Part shown: one piece after another, positions 14,548 through 20,688 of the stretch
How positions within the stretch are numbered: the first letter of the stretch is position 1
Layout: every line of letters starts with the position of its first letter
Assembly (NCBI GenBank): GCA_004555705.1
Contig: SFHI01000069.1
Coordinates: 1 to 25,559, forward strand
DNA length: 25,559 bases
Source of the DNA: Clostridiales bacterium
Lineage (GTDB): Bacteria; Bacillota; Clostridia; Oscillospirales; Oscillospiraceae
Direction: 5' to 3'
Notes under the pieces: generated by a model
Told to the model about the DNA's origin: nothing
Databases searched by the model: none
Seen by the model: the letters and a program-made list of their open reading frames with translations, nothing else
Program-made: the position numbers and the translations under genes

Positions 14548-14553
14548 TATAAT
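14548..14553 (+). promoter_or_regulatory. Possible -10 box for the CmpB-type gene
   Basis: A perfect TATAAT is present about 80 nt before the start at 14633. No convincing -35 lies 16-18 nt upstream (TATCCC at 14525-14530), so this is tentative. The rest of 14504-14632 shows no further structure. Confidence 0.35.
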
Positions 14554-14632
14554 GGTGTCACAAGTTCCGAAAGGACTATCCGGCGCCCCGGCGCTCCCGG
14601 GCGTGCCGATACAGAGAAAAGAGGGATACATC

Positions 14633-15184
14633 ATGACCGCATCCAAAGCAATTCCCCGCCAAAGGCCCGGCACAGATAAACTGTGTTACCTGTTCCTGGT
14701 GTTCCTGACCGGGTGCCTGGTCGGGTGGATATACGAAGAAATCTTTTACTGGATCACCGAGGGGATGCTCCGCAACCGAGGTGTGCTCTACGGCCCCTGG
14801 CTGCCCATCTACGGCGTGGGGGCCCTGGGAATCTACGCCATGAAACCCGTGAAAAAGCATCCACTCCTGCTGTTCCTCCTGTGCATCGGCATCTCCGGCG
14901 CGGTGGAGTACGCCATTGGCTATGGGGCGCTCCGGCTTCTGGGAATACGGCTCTGGGACTACAGGGGACTGTTCTGGAATCTGGACGGAATCATCTGCCT
15001 GCGCAGCGTCCTGAGCTTCGGCGTCATGGGGCTTGTCTTTCATTACCTGCTGGAGCCTATGGGCCAGCGGATATACCACAGAATCCCGCCCCGCCGGATT
15101 CACGCCGGATGCCTGATGATTCTCTGCGTATTCGCGCTGGACTGCGTCCTCAGCGCCCTCTACCGTACTCCCATTACCTATTGA
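14633..15184 (+). CDS. CmpB/type IV putative ABC-transporter-like membrane protein (PF06541 family)
   Basis: The 183-residue protein has about five helices and the motifs typical of the family: GWIYEEIFYW, GMLRNRGVLYGPWLPIYGVG, a conserved WDY, and NLDGIICLRSVLSFGVMG. Despite the Pfam name, no ATPase or binding protein accompanies it, and the function is not established. The start at 14633 is chosen for GAGGG (14621-14625) with 7-nt spacing; the open frame further upstream runs through the repeat. It is followed by the small membrane protein and the FMN-binding protein on the same strand, with short gaps. Confidence 0.85.
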   Translation: MTASKAIPRQRPGTDKLCYLFLVFLTGCLVGWIYEEIFYWITEGMLRNRGVLYGPWLPIYGVGALGIYAMKPVKKHPLLLFLLCIGISGAVEYAIGYGALRLLGIRLWDYRGLFWNLDGIICLRSVLSFGVMGLVFHYLLEPMGQRIYHRIPPRRIHAGCLMILCVFALDCVLSALYRTPITY

Positions 15185-15217
15185 CACATTCCATCATTTT
15201 CATAAGGAGGGAAGAAC

Positions 15218-15493
15218 ATGAGCTTTCTGTTATCAGCTCTGCCCTGGGTGGTCTGCGGCCTTTGCGTCGCCCTTATCTGCGCGAAATTAGGCTCCCGGAA
15301 AAAGTAGGAGGAAGGGCTTGGCCAGCGGATTTCCCTGGGCCTGAGCCTGGGCCTGCTGCTGGGGGTCACCCTGAACAGCCTCGGCCTGTGGGCAAACCAT
15401 GGAACAGGCCTGGCTCTTGGCCCCCTGATCGGCCTGACTCTGGCAATCCTGTACCCCGGAAAAGAGTATTCCGGAGAGGAGAAAGGAGCGTAG
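15218..15493 (+). pseudogene. Small two- or three-helix membrane protein interrupted by an in-frame amber codon
   Basis: A strong AAGGAGG 7 nt upstream leads ATG 15218. The first part encodes 29 residues with one helix (MSFLLSALPWVVCGLCVALI) and ends in SRKK before TAG at 15305-15307. The same frame stays open for 61 more codons, beginning EEGLGQRISLGLSLGLLL with a second and third Gly-rich helix, and stops at TAG 15491-15493, just before the next start at 15498. The layout (helix, Lys-rich turn, Glu, Gly-rich helices) resembles a common small membrane protein family in Clostridia. TAG is a normal stop elsewhere in the window, so this is most simply a recent nonsense mutation; readthrough cannot be excluded. 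A 29-residue microprotein (15218-15307) could still be made. Confidence 0.7.
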
Positions 15494-15497
15494 CATA

Positions 15498-16274
15498 ATG
15501 AAAACCGAAACAAAATTAATGGTAATTCTCCTGGCGGTAACCCTGGCAGCAGCACTTTTGGCCGGTGGGCTGTATCTCAAATCCATCCGGGACTACAAAG
15601 CGGAGGTCGCCGCCCTGACCTTCACGGAAATCGACCTGAGCCGGGTAGCGGACGGCACCTATGCCGGAAGCTGTGAGACCGGCGTGGTCAACGCCCAGGT
15701 GCTGGTCACCGTTCGGAACCACACCATCACGGACATCCAGCTTCTCCGGCACGATAACGGCCGGGGTACTCCCGCCGAGGCCATCCTCGCCCGGATGCTC
15801 CAGGACCAGGCCACCGATGTGGACACCGTCAGCGGGGCCACCAACTCCAGCAGAGTTCTGCGCAAAGCCGTGGAGAACGCCCTGTCCCAGGGGATCTCCC
15901 CGGAGGCTCCCACCGAAGCCCCCCTCGCCCTTACGCCGGGGGACCTGGCTGGCCCCTGGCATTTGACCGCAGGCGAAAATGACGAAGCCGCCATTTTCGA
16001 CACCTTCCCCGGCGCCATGGAGTTCGGCAGCTCCATGGAAGTCCGCAGTGACGGAAGAATATCCTGGTACATCGGCGCGGAGGGCGGTGCCGGAACCTGC
16101 ACCCTCAGCGGAAGCGTGCTCCGTGCAGAGCTGGTCAGCGCCCTGGACGGCAGTGCCATGACCATGGATTTCACCGCAGAGCAGCGGGACGGCCGCCTCT
16201 TCCTGACCACCCGGTACAAGGACCTCCCCCTGTGCTGGTCCTGGGGCGAAGATGAGACCGGTGCGAGAGACTAA
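15498..16274 (+). CDS. Membrane-anchored FMN-binding domain protein with C-terminal beta-rich domain
   Basis: The 258-residue protein has an N-terminal membrane helix (7-28) and an FMN-binding domain (about 52-132). The domain starts DGTYAGSCETGVVNAQVLVTV and ends with DTVSGATNSSRVLRKAVENAL. The SGAT sequence (112-115) matches the flavinylation site of RnfG/NqrC-type domains, where Thr115 would carry FMN if an ApbE-type transferase acts. Residues about 148-250 form a separate beta-rich domain that may be lipocalin-like (LAGPWHLTA... near its start, LCWSWGED at the end). AAGGAG lies 9 nt before the ATG. The protein would act outside the membrane in electron transfer, possibly with the adjacent membrane proteins; no ApbE or Rnf genes are in the window. 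Confidence 0.82.
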   Translation: MKTETKLMVILLAVTLAAALLAGGLYLKSIRDYKAEVAALTFTEIDLSRVADGTYAGSCETGVVNAQVLVTVRNHTITDIQLLRHDNGRGTPAEAILARMLQDQATDVDTVSGATNSSRVLRKAVENALSQGISPEAPTEAPLALTPGDLAGPWHLTAGENDEAAIFDTFPGAMEFGSSMEVRSDGRISWYIGAEGGAGTCTLSGSVLRAELVSALDGSAMTMDFTAEQRDGRLFLTTRYKDLPLCWSWGEDETGARD

Positions 16275-16359
16275 TCCCCACCGGCTTCCTGCCCCATTCC
16301 CGGTTGGGAACCAAGGGATGCCTAGCGCAATATACACCGCATATTTTCAGTGTGCCAAG

Positions 16360-16592
16360 AAAAGGGGCTGTCTCATTAAAGTAAAATTGCACCAATAATA
16401 GAACTGTCATTCCGAGCCAGTGCGCAGGCCTTCCGTGGGAATCCCCCGGTCAGAAGGGAGAACCTCCTGATTTCAGCCCGAAAAAACGGGGGGATTGCCA
16501 CACCAGTGACATCGGTCACTGGTTCGCAATGACAGTTTTCTTTTTCCTTATGCTATTTGACGAACCTTTTCCTTAGTGAGACAGCCCCTTTT
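16360..16592. mobile_element. MITE-like element with GGGGCTGTCTCA terminal inverted repeats
   Basis: AAAAGGGGCTGTCTCA (16360-16375) and TGAGACAGCCCCTTTT (16577-16592) are perfect 16-bp inverted repeats, about 233 bp apart, with weaker pairing beyond (ATTAAAG with CTTAGT). No transposase is encoded. GGGGCTGTCTCA ends resemble those of several Firmicutes insertion sequences, so this may be a non-autonomous derivative, which is inference. The right arm with its T run could also terminate transcription of the FMN-binding gene. A family B repeat sits inside it. The 85 nt before it (16275-16359) show no clear feature. Confidence 0.7.
16404..16535. repeat. Diverged family B repeat nested in another element
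   Basis: CTGTCATTCCGAGCCAGTGCGC (16404-16425) at the left and GGTTCGCAATGACAG ending at 16535 form the usual inverted arms. GGAATCCCCCGG and GGGGGGATTGCC form the inner pair and CCAGTGACATCGGTCACTGG the side hairpin. Unlike the other copies it lacks AAATTGTTGTTTAC ends and is framed by GGGGCTGTCTCA arms. Confidence 0.8.
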
Positions 16593-16616
16593 TGCATGGG
16601 ATGTCCGCCAAAGGAA

Positions 16617-16644
16617 TTGCCAATTCCCGTCTTTGTGGTATAAT
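16617..16644 (+). promoter_or_regulatory. Promoter of the DUF2200/GNAT operon
   Basis: TTGCCA (16617-16622) and a perfect TATAAT (16639-16644) are separated by 16 nt. A leader of only about 15 nt precedes the ATG at 16666. Confidence 0.8.
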
Positions 16645-16665
16645 CAGGAAAAAGGAGGGACGGCT

Positions 16666-17022
16666 ATGGAAAATGAAAAGGTATTCGCCATGCCCTTTGC
16701 CCGGGTGTATCCGCTTCTGATTGCCAAGGCGGAGCGCAAGGGCCGGACAAGGGAGGAAGTGCTTCGTGTCACCGCCTGGCTCACGGGCTACACCCCCGCA
16801 CAGATTGAGGCGCTGCTGGCCTCGGAAATCGGCTATGGGGATTTCTTCCGGGACGCGCCCAGCCCGAACCCCAACCGGACGCTTATCCGGGCCTCTGTCT
16901 GCGGCGTGAAGGTGGAATCCGTCGCCGATCCGCTGATGCGGGAAATCCGGTACCTGGACAAGCTGGTGGATGAGCTGTCCAAAGGGAAACCCCTGGAAAA
17001 AATTCTCAGGGGCGGCCTATGA
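16666..17022 (+). CDS. DUF2200 family protein
   Basis: The 118-residue soluble protein matches the DUF2200 family throughout. It has an FAMPFARVYPLLIAKAERKG start, then GRTREEVLRVTAWLTGY, FFRDAPSPNPNR and CGVKVESVADPLM, and ends with the strongly conserved IRYLDKLVDELSKGKPLEKI. The length is normal for the family. Function is unknown. AAGGAGG at 16652-16658 sets the start, and an open frame further upstream to 16576 lies inside the MITE arm. The stop overlaps the next start (ATGA), so the acetyltransferase is translationally coupled. Confidence 0.93.
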   Translation: MENEKVFAMPFARVYPLLIAKAERKGRTREEVLRVTAWLTGYTPAQIEALLASEIGYGDFFRDAPSPNPNRTLIRASVCGVKVESVADPLMREIRYLDKLVDELSKGKPLEKILRGGL

Positions 17023-17471
17023 CCATACGTTCCTACGCCCCCGGGGACTGCGCCGGGCTGGCGCGGCTGTTTTACGATACCGTCCACAGGGTAAACGCCG
17101 CAGACTATTCCCCGGAGCAGCTGAATGCCTGGGCCTCCGGAGAGGTGGATTTGGATGGGTGGAACCGCTCCTTTCTGGCCCACCATACGGTGGTCGCGGA
17201 GCAGGACGGCGTCCTCATCGGTTTCGGGGATATGGACGAGACCGGGTATCTGGACCGGCTGTACGTCCACAGGGATTATCAGCGGCAGGGTGTTGCCACC
17301 GCGATCTGTGATGCTCTGGAGGGAGCCTCCTCCGCAGCGGAATTCGTCACCCACGCCTCCATTACCGCCAAACCCTTTTTTGAACGCCGGGGCTACCGGG
17401 TCGTGAAAAAGCAGCAGGTGGAACGAAAGGGCATCCTGCTGACAAACTACATCATGCGAAAATCGTCTTAG
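17019..17471 (+). CDS. GNAT family N-acetyltransferase, YafP-like
   Basis: The 150-residue protein is a single GNAT domain: MTIRSYAPGDCAGLARLF at the N-terminus, central GFGDMDETGYLDRLYVHRDY, and the acetyl-CoA pyrophosphate loop RQGVATAI. A C-terminal FFERRGYRVVKKQQVERKGI is typical of YafP-like members. It transfers acetyl from acetyl-CoA to an unknown amine. It overlaps the DUF2200 gene by 4 nt and ends with TAG, showing that amber is a normal stop here. Confidence 0.9.
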   Translation: MTIRSYAPGDCAGLARLFYDTVHRVNAADYSPEQLNAWASGEVDLDGWNRSFLAHHTVVAEQDGVLIGFGDMDETGYLDRLYVHRDYQRQGVATAICDALEGASSAAEFVTHASITAKPFFERRGYRVVKKQQVERKGILLTNYIMRKSS

Positions 17472-17481
17472 GCGGTACAGA

Positions 17482-18066
17482 ATGAATCTTCAATTGGTGA
17501 AGCTATCCGGGGATTACCGGACGCAGCTTTCTGACATGATGGCCGAATGGCTTTCCGCAGAACAGAACTTTTCTCCCTGGTCCATTCGTAAGAACGATTA
17601 CCGGGATTTTGACCGCTACCTGGAGCATCTGGAGCTGAAAGAACCGAAGGACGGGCGGGTACCGGATTCGGTGTTTTTCTGCCTGGATTCGGACCGGAAC
17701 ATTTTCGTGGGTGCCGTCAACATCCGCCACTATCTGACACCCTCCCTGCTCTTTACCGGCGGGCATATCGGCGACGGGACCCGCCCCAGCGAGCGCCGGA
17801 AGGGCTATGCCACCGCCATGATCGGCCTGGCCCTGGACGAGTGCCGAACGCTGGGGATTCCCTGGGTACTGATGACCTGCGACAAAGCCAATATCGGCTC
17901 TGCCAAGTCCATCATCCGCAACGGCGGCGTTCTGGAAAACGAGGTCATTAACGAGGAAGGTGTCTTAGAGCAGCGGTACTGGATCAATCTATCCGGCAGA
18001 AAAGGCGCCCTCCGTCCCGAAAAGCAGGAAATCGAAATGCTCATGTGTCCGCCAGCCCATCGATGA
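17482..18066 (+). CDS. GNAT family N-acetyltransferase
   Basis: The 194-residue protein has a GNAT domain with VGAVNIRHYLT, then HIGDGTRPSERRKGYATAMI as acetyl-CoA binding motif A (R-R-K-G-Y-A), and VLMTCDKANIGSAKSIIRNGG. It resembles the COG3981-type predicted acetyltransferases. The substrate is unknown. It begins 10 nt after the first GNAT gene, with only AGGCGG as ribosome site, so it probably depends on coupling. The last 25 residues (about GRKGALRPEKQ onward) extend beyond the usual domain. Confidence 0.88.
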   Translation: MNLQLVKLSGDYRTQLSDMMAEWLSAEQNFSPWSIRKNDYRDFDRYLEHLELKEPKDGRVPDSVFFCLDSDRNIFVGAVNIRHYLTPSLLFTGGHIGDGTRPSERRKGYATAMIGLALDECRTLGIPWVLMTCDKANIGSAKSIIRNGGVLENEVINEEGVLEQRYWINLSGRKGALRPEKQEIEMLMCPPAHR

Positions 18067-18130
18067 TGACGCATCTGCCTGAAAGGAGCCTTTTGCCCAG
18101 CCGCAAAAACTACACAGGGAGGAAACCGCC

Positions 18131-18934
18131 ATGAAGGAATCAGAAGAAAAAACCGCCATCGTCACCGGAGGCAGCTCCGGCATCGGGCGGTGCACGGCCA
18201 TGGCTCTCAGGGACGCGGGCTGCCGGGTCTATGAGTTCAGTCGCCGGGACAATCCCATTCCCTGCGTCCGGCACATGGGCGTGGATGTAACGAACGAGGA
18301 ACAGATTCGCGCCGCCGTGGCTGAGATTCTGAAGGAAGCCGGAGGAATTGATATCCTGATCAACTGCGCGGGCTTCGGCATTTCCGGGGCAGTGGAATTC
18401 ACCCCGGCGGAGCAGGCCCGGCAGCAGTTTGACGTGAATTTCTTCGGCGCGGTCAACGTGAGCCGGGCCGTGATCCCCGCCATGCGGGAGCGGGGCAGCG
18501 GCCGGATCGTCAACGTCAGCTCCGTGGCCGCGGTGGCCCATATTCCCTTCCAGGCGTTTTACTCCGCCAGCAAAGCAGCGCTTTCTTCCTACTCCTGCGC
18601 ATTGGACAACGAGCTGCGGCCCTACGGCATCCGGGTGACAGCGGTGCAGCTGGGGGACATCCGCACCGGCTTCACCCAGGCCCGGCAGAAGGTCGCGGAG
18701 GGGGACGAGGCCTACGGCGGGCGGATTTCCCGCAGCGTCAGCCGGATGGAACGGGACGAGGAAAACGGAATGTCCCCGGAATTCGCCGCCCGGTTCCTCA
18801 CCCGCGTTGCTCTGAAACCCCGCAGCGCCCCTATCCGCACGGCGAGGCGATGGTATCAGTTCCTGAACCTTCTGTGCAAGCTTCTGCCCTCCGGCCTCCG
18901 GAACGGAATCGTTTACGCCATCTACGCCAAATAA
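18131..18934 (+). CDS. Short-chain dehydrogenase/reductase (SDR)
   Basis: The 267-residue protein is a classical SDR: TGGSSGIG (12-19) for cofactor binding, DVT at 52-54, NCAG (78-81, a variant of NNAG), and a catalytic triad Ser131, Tyr144, Lys148 with the usual spacing. Arg38-Arg39 after the second strand suggests NADPH preference. After residue 185 the C-terminus is long and basic (RTARRWYQFLNLLCKLLPSG), which may touch the membrane. The substrate is unknown. GGGAGG at 18117-18122 sets the start, 64 nt after the GNAT gene; no promoter is obvious in that gap, so it may be part of the same operon. Confidence 0.92.
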   Translation: MKESEEKTAIVTGGSSGIGRCTAMALRDAGCRVYEFSRRDNPIPCVRHMGVDVTNEEQIRAAVAEILKEAGGIDILINCAGFGISGAVEFTPAEQARQQFDVNFFGAVNVSRAVIPAMRERGSGRIVNVSSVAAVAHIPFQAFYSASKAALSSYSCALDNELRPYGIRVTAVQLGDIRTGFTQARQKVAEGDEAYGGRISRSVSRMERDEENGMSPEFAARFLTRVALKPRSAPIRTARRWYQFLNLLCKLLPSGLRNGIVYAIYAK

Positions 18935-18970
18935 CGAAATGTGCCTATCGGCTTAACTCTGCCGCTCGGC

Positions 18971-19070
18971 AAATTGTTGTTTACAGTTTTCAAACACCTT
19001 GCGTTGTTACCGTAGGGGCGGCTATTAGCCGCACGAAACGTTACGGTTTTTGAGCATTTTCGGATAAAAT
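18971..19070. repeat. Truncated family A element
   Basis: The left end AAATTGTTGTTTAC (18971-18984) is intact and followed by AGTTTTCAAA as in the 10121 copy. The palindrome at 19017-19035 (GGGCGGCTATTAGCCGCAC) has a mutated last arm. GGTTTTTGAGCATTTTCGG follows, and the right end is missing. Confidence 0.82.
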
Positions 19071-19072
19071 GG

Positions 19073-19108
19073 AAAAAACAGGGCCGATCCCCGTCGGAAT
19101 CAGCCCTG
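19073..19108 (-). terminator. Minus-strand hairpin with U tract, no recognised gene upstream
   Basis: On the minus strand a 13-bp stem (19108-19096 with 19091-19079; GC pairs plus two G-U wobbles, loop GACG) is followed by six Ts (19078-19073). This is a textbook terminator, yet no minus-strand protein gene precedes it. Confidence 0.75.
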
Positions 19109-19182
19109 CTTTCCTGAGCGACGCTACATCGACCTGGTGGCCGAAGCCTGCTGGAAAGCTGCGAAAGCATAACCTCCCTCCC

Positions 19183-19216
19183 AAAACGCTGCCTTCCCAT
19201 TGGACGGCAGCGTTTT
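19183..19216 (+). terminator. Hairpin with T tract, possibly bidirectional
   Basis: AAAACGCTGCC (19183-19193) pairs with GGCAGCGTTTT (19206-19216) over 11 bp and is followed by TT. T runs flank the stem on both strands, so it may act in both directions. It blocks readthrough toward the starch locus. Confidence 0.75.
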
Positions 19217-19393
19217 TTGGCGGGGACTTTCGGTTTGCTGGATTTTGCGAAACCGTTTTCCTAATCCGCAGAATAGAGCCCGGAGAATTATCCGAAATCC
19301 CCCTGGTAAATGCGGCAATATGCACAAAATCAAATCATAATATCACGCTATTTATACCAATACAGAACAGGAAATTGTTTTCGCAAATCGCCG

Positions 19394-19422
19394 TTGACGC
19401 TGTTCTTTCCGGATGCTATATT
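19394..19422 (+). promoter_or_regulatory. Promoter of the starch/maltodextrin locus
   Basis: TTGACG (19394-19399) and TATATT (19417-19422) are separated by 17 nt. A leader of about 27 nt precedes the start of the CBM protein. No clear LacI-type or cre operator overlaps it. Confidence 0.8.
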
Positions 19423-19455
19423 GGGTTCAGCGATAAAAAACAGGAGGAAAAATCC

Positions 19456-20619
19456 ATGAAAAAGGCAATCGCGATTCTAATTTCCGCAATGCTCCTTGTG
19501 TCCATGCTGTCTTTGACGGCCTTCGCCGCAGAGGATTCCGAAATGGTTCCCGTTGTGGTCAGCGTCCCCGAGGGCTGGGAGGCTCCCAATCTGTGGGCCT
19601 GGGGTGACGACGGCACCAACGCCTTCGCCGCCTGGCCAGGAGAAGCGCTGGAACCCCTGGCGGAGGGCTGGTACTATACTTATGTTCCCGGCTTCGTCCA
19701 GAACGTCATTGTAAACGCTTCGCAGGGCACAGACAACGCCGTCCAGACTGATGCCGTGGCCGTGGAGGCGGGCAAAGAGGTGTGGATCACCGTTGCGGAG
19801 GATCTGACCGCCACCGTTTCCTACGAAGCCCAGCTCCGGGGAGAAATCCCCGCCTATGTGGAGAAGTTCAACGTCCATGCCTATGTGCCCCTGTCCTGGA
19901 AAACCGTGAATATGTGGGCCTGGTCCGCCCCCGACGGCACCAACGCTTTTGATGCCTGGCCCGGCGGGTCAATGACCGAGGGCGAGGACGGCTGGTTCAC
20001 CGGCAAGGCTCCCACCTGGGTCAACTCCCTGATTATAAACGGCAACGAAGGCACCATCCAGACGGAGGACATCTCCATCGAGGGAAAGGAACTCTGGATC
20101 ACCGTCTACGAGGACCTCAGCTATGACCTGAGCTATGAGGACCCCGACAAGGCCGTCCCCAACATCACCGTCCGGGCCCAGGTGCCCGATGACTGGGCCG
20201 ACCCCTGCTGCTGGGCCTGGTCCGCCCCTGACGGCACCAATGCCTTTGCCTCCTGGCCCGGCGAGGCTCTGACCCGGGAGGGCGACTGGTACACCATCGA
20301 GGTTCCCGGCTGGATCAACTCCGTCATCATCAACGGAAACGGCGGCACCGTCCAAACCTCCGACCTCTCCGTAGAGGCAGGCAAGGATGTTTGGGTGGTT
20401 GTGACCGATGCGGAAAACGCGGCCGTCTCCTATGAGGAGCCCGCCGCTCAGGCCGCTCCCACAGAAACCGAGCCTCCCGAAACGGAAGCACCGGCCACGG
20501 AGCCCGCCCCGGTGGAAGCGGAAAAGTCCAACACCGGGCTGATCGTCGGCATCGCTGCCGCTGTGGCAGTGCTGGGCGGCGGCGCGGCAGTCCTGGTCTC
20601 CCGGAAGAAAAAGAAGTAA
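19456..20619 (+). CDS. Surface starch-binding protein with three CBM26-like modules and C-terminal membrane anchor
   Basis: The 387-residue protein has a signal peptide (cleavage after TAFA, about 24). Three tandem modules of about 90 residues lie at about 32-125, 138-228 and 236-327. Each repeats W-A-W, DGTNAF-WPG, W(Y/F)...VP/PxWV and I-NG/NA...QT-D, the aromatic and polar pattern of starch-binding CBM26. A Thr/Glu/Pro-rich spacer (330-358) leads to a membrane helix (about 360-382) and KKKK. There is no catalytic domain. It should hold alpha-glucans at the cell surface for the MalE-type importer encoded next, comparable in role to SusE/F of Bacteroidota or Sas proteins of ruminal Firmicutes. 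ATG 19456 is set by GGAGG (19443-19447) and the promoter; the longer open frame upstream is not coding. Confidence 0.9.
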   Translation: MKKAIAILISAMLLVSMLSLTAFAAEDSEMVPVVVSVPEGWEAPNLWAWGDDGTNAFAAWPGEALEPLAEGWYYTYVPGFVQNVIVNASQGTDNAVQTDAVAVEAGKEVWITVAEDLTATVSYEAQLRGEIPAYVEKFNVHAYVPLSWKTVNMWAWSAPDGTNAFDAWPGGSMTEGEDGWFTGKAPTWVNSLIINGNEGTIQTEDISIEGKELWITVYEDLSYDLSYEDPDKAVPNITVRAQVPDDWADPCCWAWSAPDGTNAFASWPGEALTREGDWYTIEVPGWINSVIINGNGGTVQTSDLSVEAGKDVWVVVTDAENAAVSYEEPAAQAAPTETEPPETEAPATEPAPVEAEKSNTGLIVGIAAAVAVLGGGAAVLVSRKKKK

Positions 20620-20628
20620 TTCATCGCT

Positions 20629-20657
20629 GCGGGTACACGCAAGCCGTGTACCCGCTT
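20629..20657 (+). terminator. Intra-operon hairpin, probable attenuator
   Basis: GCGGGTACACG (20629-20639) and CGTGTACCCGC (20645-20655) form a perfect 11-bp stem followed by TTCTTCC, a weak T tract. No promoter is visible between it and the next start, so it may reduce transcription into the transporter genes or protect the CBM message from 3' decay. Confidence 0.65.
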
Positions 20658-20688
20658 CTTCCAATGATTATCAAAAGGAGGAAGCACT

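Larger units (their letters stand above)
19073..19218 (-). other. Orphan structured region, candidate small RNA
   Basis: Between two hairpins, the minus strand also contains GCTTTCC pairing with GGAAAGC (about 19106-19112 and 19153-19159) and an internal GGCTTCGGCC tetraloop hairpin. A minus-strand ATG with GGGAGGGAGG upstream opens a short frame near 19170, but it resembles nothing known. I do not recognise an SRP, 6S, tmRNA or riboswitch consensus. No clear promoter was found on either strand. The remaining text of this 520-nt gap (19219-19393) holds nothing I can name. Confidence 0.3.

Noticed and set aside
15218..15493. Reassignment of UAG to an amino acid
   Set aside because: The same frame and the GNAT gene at 17019-17471 both end with TAG as an ordinary stop.
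19073..19218. SRP RNA or riboswitch identity for the hairpin cluster
   Set aside because: The region lacks the SRP GGAAGGAAGCAGC core and no riboswitch consensus that I know matches; kept only as an unnamed structure.
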